Below, piece by piece: positions 24,155-36,109 of a stretch of 64,000 bases of DNA. The translations under genes and the position numbers were made by a program. The number at the start of each line of letters is the position of its first letter. The stretch's first letter is position 1. Location of the stretch: NCBI RefSeq assembly GCF_047511655.1, contig NC_133400.1, positions 5,724,001 through 5,788,000 of the forward strand, read 5' to 3'. The DNA comes from Castor canadensis. Taxonomy: Eukaryota; Chordata; Mammalia; Rodentia; Castoridae. The notes under the pieces are model-generated. The model did not search any database. It saw only the letters and a list, made by a program, of their open reading frames with translations, and was not told where the DNA came from.

Positions 24155-26160
24155 AGAAAAACAATTCCATTCACAGTAGCCTCAAAAAAATCCTCAGAGT
24201 AGACTTAATTAATGAGGCAAAAGAGCTCTACAATGAAAACTATAAAACCTTGAAGAAAGAAAATGAATAAGATGGAAAGACCACCCAAGTTCATGGATCA
24301 GCAGAATTAATATCATGAAAATGACTGTACTACCAAGAGCAATCTACAGATTCAATACAATTCCCATCAAAATTCCAATGTCATTATTTGCAGAAATAGA
24401 AAAATCTATCATAAAATTCACATGGAAATATAAAAAAGGCTGAATAGCAAAAGTAATCCTGAGTATAAAGAGAAATGCTGGGGTATCACAATACTGGACT
24501 TCAAGTTATACTACTGAGTCACAGTAATAAAAGCAGCACAGAACTGACACAAAAACAGACATGCAGACCAATGGAACAGGAGATCCAGAAATAAACCCAC
24601 ACAGCTACAGCCATCTGATTTTTGACAAAGTAGCCAAAAACTTTAACAAATAGTTCTGGAAATTGGTTGTCTATATGAAGAAAACTGAAACTTAACCTTA
24701 TCTCTCACTCTGTACAAAAATCAATTCAAAACACATCAAAGATTGTAAGGTAAGATCTGAAACCATTGTGGGAAAACACTAGATGACATACACATAGGCG
24801 GTTATTTTCTGAATAGGATTCCAGTTGCCCAAAAATAAGAACAATAAGTGACAAGTGGGATTACAGCAAATTAAAAAGCTTCTGCACATCAAAGGAAACA
24901 ATTACCAGAATCAAGTCAACACATAGAATGGGAGAAAATCTTTACCAGCAATTCAATGAATAGAGGATTAACATCTAGAATGTGCAAAGAGGTCAAAAAC
25001 TTAAACACCAAAAGAACAACTTGTTCAGCTGGGAGCCAGTGGCTCACATTTGTAATCCTAGCTACTAAAGAGACAGAAATCAGGAAGATCACGGTTCGGA
25101 ATTCATGACACTCTATCTCAAAAATGACCACCAGGCACACACAAAAAAGTGCTGGCACAGTGATTCAAGTGGTAGAGCACCTGCCTAGCAAGTGTGAGGT
25201 CCTGAGTTCAAAACCCCAGTACCACCAAAAAACCCAAATAGTTCAATTAATAAATGGGTAAATGAATCGAGCAGATAGTTCTCAGATTAAGTATGAATGA
25301 CTACTAAATATATGAGGAAATGGCCAACATTCTTAGCCAAAAAGGAAATACAAATCAAAACTACACTGAGATTCCATCTCACCCAATCTGAATGGCTATC
25401 ATCAAGAAAACAAACAACATCAACAACAGATATTGGTGAGGATGGGAGAAAGGGCCCTCATACACTGTAGGTGGGAATGTCAACTAGTACAACTGCTACA
25501 AAAATCAGTTATGGAGGTTCATCAAAAAGCTAAAAATCGACTGATCGTATGGCCCTACCACACCACTCTTGGTCATAGATCCAAAGTAGTAAAAATCAAT
25601 ACACAGGAGGCCTACACACCCATTTTTATAGAAGCACTATTCACAACAGCCAAGCTGTGGAATTAGCCTAGGTGCCCAACTAATGGATGGATAAAGAAAA
25701 TGTGGTATCTATATACAACGGAGCCATGAAGATTGAAAATTATGTCATTTGCAGGAAAATGGGTGGAACTAGAGGTCATTATGTTGACAAAATAAGCCAA
25801 GCTCAAAAAGCCAAATTTGGCATGATTTCACTCATGTGGAATCTAGACCTAAAATTATGGTGATGGTGGTAATCAGGTGCTATGAGGCGGTAATCAGTTA
25901 AGAGGGAGACTGTTTGGGGTGGTGATCACTAGGAGAGGGGAGAGGAAAGGAACAGGTACTGGGGGTGAAGAGGATGGAAGTACATTTTATCTATCATGCA
26001 TACATATAATAAAACCCACCAAACACTGTTTGAAAAGGGGGATTAAGGTGAACTTGTTCAAAGTACACCTTACACATCTATGTAATTATCACGATGAAAT
26101 CCTCTTGTACTATTAATGTATGCTAATAAAAATTTACTGTTTTTTTAAAAGATCTGATTT
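24155..26160 (+). mobile_element. 5'-truncated LINE-1, ORF2 C-terminal half and 3' UTR
   Basis: Starts within ORF2 ('aaaacaattccattcacagtagcctc') and runs through 'attcccatcaaaattccaatgtc', 'acagacatgcagaccaatgg', 'ggtgggaatgtcaactagtacaac', 'caagctcaaaaagccaaatttggcatgatttcactcatgtgg', and a 3' UTR ending 'aataaaaatttactg' plus a T-rich border. Several in-frame stops (for example 'ggctgaatagc' at 24440) and small deletions: dead. It differs from the element at 1-2872 in its 3' UTR, so it is another subfamily. Split by a SINE at 25028. Confidence 0.9.
25028..25240 (+). mobile_element. Dimeric B1+ID SINE inside L1
   Basis: B1-like half 'gccagtggctcacatttgtaatcctagctact'; ID-like half 'ttcaagtggtagagcacctgcctagcaag' with B box 'gagttcaaaacccc'. 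L1 reads straight across the insertion. Flanks 'ttgttca' and 'atagttca' are remains of a target duplication. Confidence 0.9.
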
Positions 26161-26559
26161 TAAACAACTCTTTCAACTATTAAGAGACATCCAATACAGA
26201 AAACTATCTCTACCATCCTGGAACTGAGAAGCACTGACCCTTACAGAACAACCAGCAGAGGGCTGAGGGTCTACTGGGATGTGTTGCCTCTCATGGCAGC
26301 ACTTAGGCAATATTTCTTTATAAAAGATACTGTGCTGTTCTTCCAAAATGACCTAACAGAGCCAAAATGGCCATATAAATCCAGCTTCATAAAAGAATCG
26401 ATTTTAACTATTGAAGTCCTTGGAGATGTGGATCTTACAGCACATTACTTGCTACAATATTAGATATGATGATTTAATATAAATGTATACATGCATATAT
26501 TAAAATAAATATAAATTTTGAGTCTTTGTTTCATGCCAGGCATCAGACATACACACTTT
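26161..26559. other. Single-copy-looking sequence
   Basis: No repeat recognised; a 60-codon frame at 26281-26463 has no known domain. Confidence 0.4.
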
Positions 26560-26690
26560 GACCTCACAGAAACTTGCCCATGGTCACATAGCTAGAACAC
26601 AACCAAGTTAGGATGTCAACCCAGAATCTAAATCCAAGGCTTGTTGTCCCAGGTCCTATACCAGTGCTTGCTGATATCATGGTAAGGGGC
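26560..26690 (-). repeat. MIR fragment (antisense)
   Basis: 'aaacttgcccatggtcacatagctagaacacaacc...aacccagaatctaaatcc' follows the antisense MIR order (acttgcccaaggtcacacagctagtaagtgg). Confidence 0.65.
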
Positions 26691-27827
26691 ACTGGAATGT
26701 GATGGAAGAAGCATCTGGGATCCCTGGGCCTCATCTGTGAAATGAGGGAGATGGACCATGCATTCCCTCAGGCTCCATCTGACTCTGAGCACTTGCAGTT
26801 TCCTAGAATGGCCCTCTGTTTGGGTCTTTCTACAGCCATGGTGCAGGAGACTGATGTCTGGTTAGTATGTATAATCACCACCCTTGCTCCTTTCCATACT
26901 AATCTCCTGATGTCATGCATGCCATTGTCTTTTCCTTATTCTAAAGATCATTTAACACCCCAGTTAGTCACCCTTCATGGTGCCCTTCTTGTCAAAGGTG
27001 TAGTGAGGGAGCAGCTTTCAAGGTGATTTTTCTGCACTGAGGGCATGTCAAGCTCTGGAAAGCACACAGCCAGCATCCTGGTTCTGGGGTTAGGAGGGTG
27101 CAACCAGGCCAGTGCCAACAGCAGAAAGAATGTCATCTAGTGAGAGATGACACGACACATTGACCAGTTCTTTATTGTAGAAGAATCTGACTGAAAGTAC
27201 CAGACTAGTGTTGACAGTACTTGTATCTGGTAACACCCTTCAGAAAGCACCCACCCCAACGCTGGAACCCCTGAGGATTAGAACAGCATGGTGTCAGGAG
27301 AGGAGGTACATTTCATATAATTCACTAACTCTACTCAATTATGAGTGGGTCCCTGGAGTGCTGGCATGAAATGCCTTGGAAGACAGGTCTTGGCGCTGCA
27401 GGAAAGCACACTGACCAATTAGTGATGTCTGCCAGGGGGCAGAAGGACAGAAAAGAGGCACCAAGCTCACCACCTATTCACAGACCCTTGAAAAACCAAT
27501 GACAGCACAGTCTTTGTAATTAAATCAGCCTAGGTTCAAAGCTCAGCTCTCCTACCTTATAGTTGTATAAATTTCCTAAATGCCCACTAAAATGGAACAG
27601 TAATGAGGATAAAGACCCACTAGGTAGCAAGTCTGCCTTCTTTTCCTCACATCTTGGATGAGGGCAGAAATCACAAGCTGGCAATCACAGGCCCAGTCTC
27701 CCCTAGTTTAGTTGGCCCATCTTGAGATCTTGCAAAGTCTAAATATTTTGGAATCAGTTACTACTTTATTCCACATTTTCTTTTTAAAAAGTCCATATAT
27801 TTTAAATCTTTTAAAAGCTTAATCTAA
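26691..27827. other. Single-copy-looking sequence containing R1
   Basis: Apart from R1 nothing recognised; the 94-codon frame at 26742-27026 has no known domain. Confidence 0.4.
27400..27528. repeat. Direct repeat R1, left copy (129 bp)
   Basis: Matches 28304-28432 base for base with only three transitions (126/129), no gaps, constant offset 904. It is not one of the interspersed families I recognise. The flanks of the two copies do not match. Confidence 0.97.
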
Positions 27828-28041
27828 ACCCAGATGTGCTGGCATACACCTGTAATCCCAGTTACTCAGAAGGCAACATTAGGAGGATCACAGTTCAAGA
27901 ACAGTCCAGGCAAAAAATATGAGACCCTTTCTGAAAAACAATTAAATGGAAAAGGACTGGAGGCATGACCCAAGTGATAGGGCAGTTGCTTACTTGAGGC
28001 CCTGAGTGCAAACCATGCAACTGTAAAAAAAAAAAAAAAAT
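27828..28041 (+). mobile_element. Dimeric B1+ID SINE (diverged)
   Basis: 'gtgctggcatacacctgtaatcccagttactcag' (B1-like) and 'tggaggcatgacccaagtgatagggcagttgcttac' (ID-like), A tail 28024-28040. Flanks 'cttaatct' and 'cttgatct' suggest a target duplication. It lies between the two copies of R1. Confidence 0.85.
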
Positions 28042-28303
28042 GTTTAAGAAACTTGATCTGACCACATTTCCTCCATATCACAGGGGAACAGTCCACTAGA
28101 GCTGAGTAGTGACTATTTCCTTTAGACAGTTCCTCAACCATTTGTTCTTTCCTGGCCAGCACCATATGTCCTTCCAGTCACAATTTTTGCCAATCTCAAG
28201 GGGTCACCACTATCCTGATTTCCTCTTGCTTTTAATTATATCTTATCATATAACTGTACATCCCTAAAGTATGTAGTTTTGCCAATTTATAGAACTGTAT
28301 GTA

Positions 28304-28432
28304 AGGAAAGCACACTGACCGATTAGTGATGTCTGTCAGGGGGCAGAAGGACAGAAAAGAGGCACCAAGCTCACCACCTATTCACAGACCCCTGAAAAAC
28401 CAATGACAGCACAGTCTTTGTAATTAAATCAG
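28304..28432. repeat. Direct repeat R1, right copy (129 bp)
   Basis: See 27400-27528. The text just outside this copy ('ttgccaatttatagaactgtatgt' before; 'cagccatttttgctcaacataatgg' after) reads like one continuous old repeat, similar to antisense old L1, so this copy looks like the inserted one. Confidence 0.97.
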
Positions 28433-28849
28433 TTTTATCAGATGTCTTCTTATGGGTCCAGCCATTTTTGCTCAACATAATGGCTATGATTCACCCAGGC
28501 TGATGGATTTCAGTTATTTTCATTACTGTATGGGTCGTGCACTCTTCAGTTTCACTCTGTGTCATCTTTCCACCTGGCCCTATTCTAGATATTTGGATTT
28601 GTGCTTCTATATCAGGACACAAAGCTTCCCCACTGCAGAGAAATAATTACTATCAAAAGCCTGTTCTGTTGTCTGACGTCTTCAGACAAGGTTCCTGGCT
28701 TGTCACACAGCCTCACTCAGCATGAACTAACCTTGCTGATACTCTCCATAAAGACTGAACCTAAGAAGACTCAGTCTGTACAACTCCTCCTCCTGTCCTA
28801 CCTCAATTCCCAATGACCTTTTGGGCCCTTACATTAAGTGACCCAGCAG

Positions 28850-29310
28850 CCAAGGCTGATTGGCCTGTATTTATTGGTCTCTTCTTCTCAATAATAAATT
28901 AAGAGATAGAGTGAGGCCAGGGCCAAATCATACCTCCAAGAGCACATTGGACAATTCAGAGCAGCTCTCTCCATGGCTGTTTGTCATTTCCATGGCTTTA
29001 TGAGCCTTCATCCAGCTCTCAATCTGTGCCGACAACTCCTCTGCCAACCTAATTTGAATTAATTTGTCAAGCAAAATTCTGTGAGATAATATATCAGCTG
29101 CATTACTGAAATAAGATCTATGACTTCTCCTGTGATCCTTTCATCTTCTAATTTAGCCGTTCTATCAATAAAAGCAATCAGGTTTTCTTAGCAAATTTTT
29201 CTTTATAAATCAGCTTTATGGGTCATGGATCCACATTTTTCTTGATGTTTATGGATTTTTGCTCTTAATAGCTGTTCCATTGCTTTTCTACAATGGAAGC
29301 AAGACATCTA
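28850..29310 (-). pseudogene. Coding-like minus-strand stretch, possible decayed exon; protein not identified
   Basis: Read on the minus strand, two frames join into one helical, charged sequence. One frame covers about 29298-29114 and includes AKLEDERITGEVIDLIS, preceded by two in-frame stops; at about 29110 the open frame shifts by one and continues as NAADILSHRILLDKLIQIRL and AQIESWMKAHKAMEM to a TGA at about 28930. Splice-like sites frame parts of it: 'cttccattgtag' (acceptor-like, about 29290), 'cttatttcag' (about 29109-29118), and GAG/gtatga at about 28935. This could be an old processed or unitary pseudogene, a real exon of an unknown gene with the acceptor at 29109, or a conserved non-coding element that reads by chance like protein. 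I do not recognise the protein. Confidence 0.35.
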
Positions 29311-29867
29311 AGACAATGTGAACAGGGGTGCTTTCCAATATACTTCTGGCTGTAAAAGTCAAGTTCACAGTTTAAGGCATGCTGAATGGGCTTATTCCAC
29401 CAACCTCAGGAAGAAGACTGAGGTCCAGACGCTGGCAGGCTTTGATCACCAGAGCCCAGCCAGATTCCCCCATCTCATCCCTTCCCTGCATGAACAACAG
29501 AACAAAATTCTTGGATTTGCAATCTCTAATCCTCTTTTTTTCCTGTCTCGCCCTTGGATCAGTCCTCAGGACTCCTTAGGTTGTGAGTGACAAAAGTTAA
29601 GGTAGTGACTTCAGGTATCACTTGATCAGGAATGCTGCAAAGTGCTCACTTATTGTTGTGTTCTCTCTCTCTCACTCTCTGGCCCCTCCCTCTCCCCTCT
29701 GTCCTTCACTCCCTCTCCCCTCTCTCTCTTTTTCTTCAACCCCCCACCCCATTCTGCCTCTTCCAGTCCTGAAAGAAAGTCTCAGTGGTAGATTGGATGA
29801 TTTTTCTAAATTCTTCACTCCTTTTATGTTTCATAATTTTATTTAATACTTTGGAAGTATTTCTGAA
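29311..29867. other. Single-copy-looking sequence with a C/T-rich simple repeat
   Basis: 29660-29740 is a pyrimidine-rich run of TC and CCCTCT units. Otherwise nothing recognised. Confidence 0.5.
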
Positions 29868-30062
29868 CTGAGGGCAACTTTTGCCTCCTCATGAAACATT
29901 TGGCAATGTCTGGAAACATTTTTTAGCTGTCACAACTCAAGGGGCATGCTTCTGGTATCTAGTGAGCAGAGGCCAGCGGCTAACATCCCACAATGCGTGG
30001 GACAGTCCCCACTACAAACAATTATCTGAACTCAAATGTCAATGGCACTGAGATGAAAAACC
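29868..30062 (+). mobile_element. MER20 DNA transposon remnant
   Basis: Matches MER20 in order: 'aacttttgcctcctcatgaaacatttggcaatgtctgg', 'acattttttagctgtcacaactcaagggg', 'tggtatctagtgagcagaggccag', 'taacatcccacaatgcgtgggacagtcccc', 'acaattatctgaactcaaatgtcaatggcactgag'. MER20 is a short non-autonomous hAT-family element of placental mammals; some copies serve as enhancers in uterine stromal cells. Whether this one does is unknown. Confidence 0.85.
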
Positions 30063-30648
30063 ATGCTCTGTGTCCTTTGCTTTGTGAATTCACAATAAAT
30101 ATATTTCTCTCCTCCATTAGATACCAACAAAATGCTGGATCTGCTGTGCAAGCCCAGACTGGCCCAATCCCGGTTACCATAGATACGTGATTTGTGCAGG
30201 GATGCTGCACTTGGTTGTGCACAGATGTGCCTGACTGGGGCTGATCTGGTGGACCAGTGAGCAGGTAGTGCCTGCAGAAGCATATTTGACTGAAAAGAGA
30301 GGGCGTCTTTTCCCCATTTTCATGATTCCTAAAAGTGGCGGAAGAGGAAGCCAGGCCCTTTCCTGCATCTCTGGCCAGGTTTATGTTTTCACTTATTAAA
30401 ATTTTCAGGAAATTCATGTTATGCTTTGAGGTATTTTAAGAAGGTCATGAAGAACTACCTATTGCACTAGTAGGCTAACCTGGATTCATTCCACCACCCA
30501 GAAGATGAATCATGTAGTATTTAGTAATTGATCCCTAAGCATTTTTCCTCTATCACTGTCCTTCTGATAGCCCTCACCAAAAGTTCATGGTCATCTCAGG
30601 AGGACATCATGCCTGTTGTGGCAGATAAGGATCTTGACCAACACCATT
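30063..30648. other. Single-copy-looking sequence
   Basis: Overlapping open frames of 60 to 131 codons on both strands have no recognised domain and are likely chance. Confidence 0.4.
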
Positions 30649-31260
30649 GTGCTAAGCAGAGGTCTAAGATGCACCTTGATTCTTCTACCCCCTGATGGGC
30701 ATTTCCTATAGAATCCCTGGGACTGTAAACCTGATGTCACTGCAGTGATTATGCTGTGATGTCCTAGATATAATTAAATGACAAATCTATTCACCTTCAG
30801 ATAAAGATGTTATGTGGGTGGGGACAACCTAGCTATGTCAGTTCTTTAAATCTCAGTCTGGAAATCAGCCATGTAGGAGGTCAGAATTTCACAGTCCAAG
30901 GCTTTGACCCTCAATTACTAACCTGAAGATGGAAGGGCCTGTGTGGCAAGGAACATGACCAGCCTTTAAGAATTTAGAGCAGACTCCTGGATGAGGGGTG
31001 GCAAGGAGATGAGAGCCTCAGTCCTACAACCAGAAGGAACTGAATTCTGTGAACAGAAATTAGACTGAAAGCAGATTCAACCCTAGAGCCTCCAGGTGAA
31101 AATTCAGTCCAGCCAACACCTTAATTTCAATTTGTGATATGAACCTGAGCAGATAATATAGCCTGTGCTGTACTGGTCTTCTGAGCTATGGCACCACAAG
31201 CTATTAAGTGGGTGTCATTTCAAGATGTCATTTGTTACAGAGCCATAGAAAACAAATACA
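30649..31260 (+). mobile_element. MLT1 (MaLR) LTR, about 612 bp
   Basis: Starts 'tgtgctaagcagaggtctaagatg' and ends 'tcatttgttacagagccatagaaaacaaataca'. In between: 'gaagatggaagggcctgtgtggcaaggaaca', 'agtcctacaaccagaaggaactgaattctg', 'accctagagcctccagg', 'cagccaacaccttaatttcaatttgtg'. All in MLT1 order. Confidence 0.88.
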
Positions 31261-34169
31261 ACCACAAACAGACCTCTAGTCACAGTAAACATCTCAGGCC
31301 TCTTGCCTAACCCCAAACATATATTCTTACTTTCTCCCCACACCATTGTGGGTTTGGATAATTTACCTGAGATCTTGTGAGCTAAGTCACATCTGAATAA
31401 AATTTTTCATCCTAAGACCAAAGGCATTTATTTTTCAGAGAGTTAAACCACAGCTTCCTTTAAAACACCATCAATACTCAAGATTGCCCCTGACCTCAAT
31501 CACCCAGTAATGCTCATTTGAAAAGCTTAAGTCATTTCTGAAACAAGATGCAAATATAACATCAAGAAAAAAGCAGTTGCCCTAACGCTGAGCTTTGCCC
31601 ACGCATGGCAGGATTTCATGGCAGGCCCTCTCCATTATTTTAATATTCACTTCACCTCCACCCGAGGCTGTGAGGCTGAAGAGCGATGATGTCTCAGGAT
31701 TGTTAAACATAACTCCAGAATCCGTGCCTGAAACACACTCTGGTTGCTAGAAGATGTAAGATATAAGAGGCAAAGTGCTCTATGCTGATGTAACTCTTCC
31801 TACTGAATCTCCCAGCTTAGCCAGAGTAAGAATTTTAAAGTATTTTGGGCCAAATGTTCATCTCCTTGCAATTTAAGGGATATTTAAAAAGTTATTCACC
31901 AAGTCCCACTATAATTTGAAAGATATATTGGAAAGTAGTGTTGGGACTTGGGAAAAGATGTCAGGATCATGAATTAAAATTTCATAATATCACTATAGCA
32001 TTTCAGATGGTACTTTTGTCTGCCTGGGAAGCATTTCCCTTGAGTTCAGCTGTGCCATTTGCATTTTTAATATTCAGTTGTTTCTAACTCATGCTTAGAC
32101 TTTTTGACCATGTTGATCTTAGAGTCTAAAGGAAAGTACTGGCAATTCTTAATTGTCTGCTACAGAATGCTCCTTTAACTTATTTTTAAGTAGATTTTTG
32201 CACAAAAACATTATTTTCTCTTAGAAACAATTTTGTAAAAGGCTAAAGGGCTACTGGCCAATGGTTACCATCAGAAAAAAAAGGTTATAGTAATAAAAAC
32301 TATGTTATAAAAGAAAAGATAAACCTTAAATTCTTCTGGATAATTAAAAACTTAGAGAGATATTATGCTTGCTTATAAAATGAACAAACATACTATATAC
32401 ACAGGTTGTTATCACATTCAGTCTAAACCAATATATTGGCTATTGGCTAAAAATTGGACTTGTTTCTTAAGATTCAAGAAAGCTTTTAAAGAAGGCTGTG
32501 AAATTTCTATTTTGCTTTCAAAATCTCTCAGAAATCTCTCAACTAAATGCCAATTTTCTTCCTTTACAAGTTTATTAGAGCAAAGAATTCAGGGTGTTCA
32601 GTCTTACTTGTAGTCACAAAACTATGTTCAGCTTTAGAATTTTTTAACAAAGCCCTGAATCAGCTATTGCAGATGTACAGGTGTACACATATGTGCAGGC
32701 ATGCATTTACATTTGGGCGTATGCAAAGGAGAACCAGAAGTCTATCTTCCTCTTCTGACTGCCCTGTCTTCTTCACACCTGCCTGCCTCTTTGCTTTTCT
32801 TTGTCTTGAGGTCACACTAATGTGAAGTCCTCTTAGAGAAATGCGAAGAGGTAAAAAGGAAGGTGAGGTGATACTTACTTGAGTTCGAGATGGCTTATGG
32901 AGTAAAGGATGAAGGAAAAGGGGCTCAGCTATTCATGTGGCTATAATTACTTTCGTACCAGGTATATTCTCTGCCTCCTGCTTCCTCTCTGCTAGAGATG
33001 GATCCAATAATATTGTGGGAAATGAAATAGCCATGCTGGAAAAAACTGAATGGGCTCAATAACAAAATTCTAAACCTGGCAATTGGGACTGATCCCTACC
33101 CATGTTGCATTGTCATCAGTCCTAGAGCCTTTTACTTGGAGGTGTTCTCACGTCAGTGGTGATGACAGGGGTTTTGGAGTGGAATAAGATAGCCCCATGG
33201 CTAGTTTGCTGTCCATGTCTTAATATTCCTCTTTATCCGTTCTCCAGTCACAGAGGTGGGGGCACCTGAAATGAGCTTACTTACTAGAGTATCCTGTTTT
33301 CCTGAAAACAGTTACTGAGCTAGGGTAGACATGTGATTCAATAAAGGCAAGCCAAGTTTCCTCACTAGAACTGACATATAAATGATGGGAGAGAGAATTT
33401 TTTTTATGTTGATGTGAATATTTTGGGGCTGCCAAAAGCCATCGTCCCCAGCCACATGGAAAGAACTTGTCTGCAAAGCGAAAAGAACCCGAAACAAATA
33501 GAGCAGAAATGGGATGCATGAATGGGTGAGAGGATAAACTCTTCCTTATCTTCTCCAACTTTAGATGGGATGTTAATAACTGTGTTTTAAAGCATAAAAG
33601 TGTCTTTCCCTAATCTGACAGTCCACTCCTACACAAGGGGCCTTAATCAAATTCATCAAATACTTTAGCCTGGTTTCCCAGTGCTAGCAACTCAAATTCT
33701 TAAAGTCCCAAGGAGATTGTAACAAACTCTCAACCTGAGAAAGAAAAGGATCGTGGTAATAGGCACCATTCTCCACCAGTCTGCAGATCCAGGGTCTTCA
33801 CACCACACACTTCCAGGAAGACAATGGGTCATGTGCATGCTTGTGGTGTTGGGCCAGGTAGTGGCCAGCCCCACCCTCTGACCCATTCTTTGGAGTAACT
33901 CATCCCTTGGTCTAATTCTTTCCCAAGTAACTCCTCAGCTTCTCGTCAAGCATGCTCCTCAGTGGTATTTGCCCACTAATACTTAAAATGTGATCAAATT
34001 TTAGGAAAAACACAACTTAGGCCCAAGCTGGAGTCCTGGCAAGCTGTGCTCAGCCCAATCCCTACCACTCGTGCCTCTGGTCTCTGCAGCCAGAATTTGG
34101 TACAGCGTATGCTTGCTGTGCCAGTCACTGGGCTGTGGTGGGATGAAATGATGGCCTCAGCTCTTTGGC
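31261..34169. other. Single-copy-looking stretch
   Basis: The longest stretch without a recognised repeat. 31570-31800 holds several CpGs and no repeat similarity, and may be a conserved non-coding element. 33690-33960 could be an old LTR but I could not place it. Open frames are short and featureless. Confidence 0.4.
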
Positions 34170-34545
34170 ATCGATGTGGGGATTTGGACCCTGATTCAAA
34201 CAAGCCAATGATAAAAAAAAAAAAATACAATTCGGCCAAGGAACTGAACAATGACTGGATATTTGACGCTAGTGAGTAGATATTATGATATTTTTACATA
34301 TGATAATACTGTTGTTATGATGTGTTTTCAAAAGTCTTTAGATTTTAGAGATATGTACTAGGATTTGCTTTCATAAACCCTTTAGGGTAAAAGGGGTAGA
34401 GAGAAGTAAGTGGGATAAAGATGAAACACATCTGTTAATCACTGTTGAAACTGGATGATGCTTACATGAATTTTCATTGCACTATTCTATCAATTTCTGT
34501 TCGTGCCTGAAATTTTTCACAATAAAAAGTTAAAAAAAATTTTTC
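34170..34545 (+). mobile_element. Old L1 3' end
   Basis: 'ggggatttggaccctgattcaaacaagccaatgataaaaaaa', 'acaatgactggatatttgac', 'tgttgaaactggatgatgcttacatg', 'cattgcactattctatcaatttctgttcgtgcctgaaatttttcacaataaaaagttaaaaa' are the 3' terminal segments of L1M-type elements, ending in the A tail. Confidence 0.75.
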
Positions 34546-35797
34546 AGGCATCTCAAAATCTTGAGATCCTGGAGTCTCTTCACTGCAAGCAAGTGCATAT
34601 ACCACCATTAGCATTTCCCAGATGCAGGAATAATTACTTAATTACAAACTGTTTTGAAAAGTCTAGTTCCCACCAAAAATATACAAGAAAGTTAAGCTCT
34701 GTATATGAAGTGAAAGTGAGCTAGAAAAAGCGATGTCCCATCAAATCACAAAGATTCAGAAAATGTCTGTTTTGCTCAAAACTAAACAAAGTTTCAGTAA
34801 CATCCCTGCCCCAGCCAAACCACCACATCTTCAATCTCTGAAATCAAAGAAGATGTTTTTCTAATCAGAGGTAGATCGATAGTCAGTTGCATACATTCAA
34901 TAACAACAATGACCTTAGTTATTCAAACCCTCCTCAAGTGGTCAGTTTCAACTAGATCTCCATCAACCACTTCTCAAACATTACTACTCCAAACACATTC
35001 ATCATTTTTAGGAAAAGCAGTCAAGGATGCATCCACGTGGTGTTCAGACACCAGGGAGTGCTTGTGTTAAATTTGTTCTGTTATGGGTCTTTCTAAGCAG
35101 CAAAATAGTGTGCACGAATGGAGAGCTCTGGGTACCTGACATATATCTGCCCATTCCTCATTTATTTCTACCAAATCATTGCGAGTGTATCATTGCTGCC
35201 ATCCCAGAAAAGGGAGTCTCTGCTTGATTTTATACACAGACAATAAAAGAGACCTTTGAAAATTGTGTGTTGAATAACTCCACAGTCTGCTGTGTATCAT
35301 TTTTATTGACTGTGAGGAAGATGTCCTCTGTGTGCAGGACCATCATCTGAGCATAGCTGGACACAGAAGCCTTTCAGGAATGTTTAGCTTTGTTCTCCAC
35401 TTCCACCCAGCAGGACTCAGTGAAGGGAACAGGTTGGCGGTGAGCAGAGCTCAGCCCAGGAGCCCCAGCTTGGCTCTGAAGGAGATGCCACCATCTGAAT
35501 ATGCATGGATGCATCCATGGATATTGGTGTCTCCCATGCAGGGCAGAACACTCCCAGCCCTCGTCAGGTGTAAACCCTGAAGACTGTCAGCCTTAGGAGT
35601 ATAACTAGGCTCCATTTCCACATCAGGGCTGTCCTGGCATCCCCAGACATAGAGGCTCACACATGACAATGGGCTCTAGGTTTCTTTCGCATCTCCATGC
35701 CATTGATGAGGTACCACAGGCTCTGGCTCCACGTGCTCAGCAGCCCCTTCCCCAGCCTCACCAGCTGGCCCGGGTAGCCTTCTGTCTTTGCCGTCTT
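34546..35797. other. Single-copy-looking stretch
   Basis: Contains a near-perfect 26-nt palindrome at 35499-35524. Open frames around 35330-35670 on both strands have no recognised domain. Confidence 0.45.
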
Positions 35798-35965
35798 ATT
35801 TAAACTCTGTACCACTGGTTCTGACACGTGCCAGAATCAGCTGAGGGCTCCTCAAAGCACAGATTACCAACACCACCCCTAAAGCTTCCTGCTCAGTCAA
35901 ATTTTCATCTCTAATGACCTGCCAGATGATGCTGGTGCTGCTGGGCCAAGGGAGGCTGTGTCCCC
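35798..35965 (+). mobile_element. MER5A-like hAT (Charlie) remnant
   Basis: 'ccactggttctgac', 'gtgccagaatcagctgagggctcctcaaagcacagatta', 'ccagatgatgctggtgctgctgggcc' follow the MER5A consensus including its left end. Confidence 0.8.
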
Positions 35966-36109
35966 ACTGCAAAGGGACAGAAGGCAAATAGACTATGTGC
36001 CCTTAATCTGATACCTGATTTTTTAAAAAACATGCTTTGAACAGCTTTGTTATAAAACACCAGATTATGCCACAAGGCTAGACTATGAACCTCTGATGAC
36101 TAGACCAAG

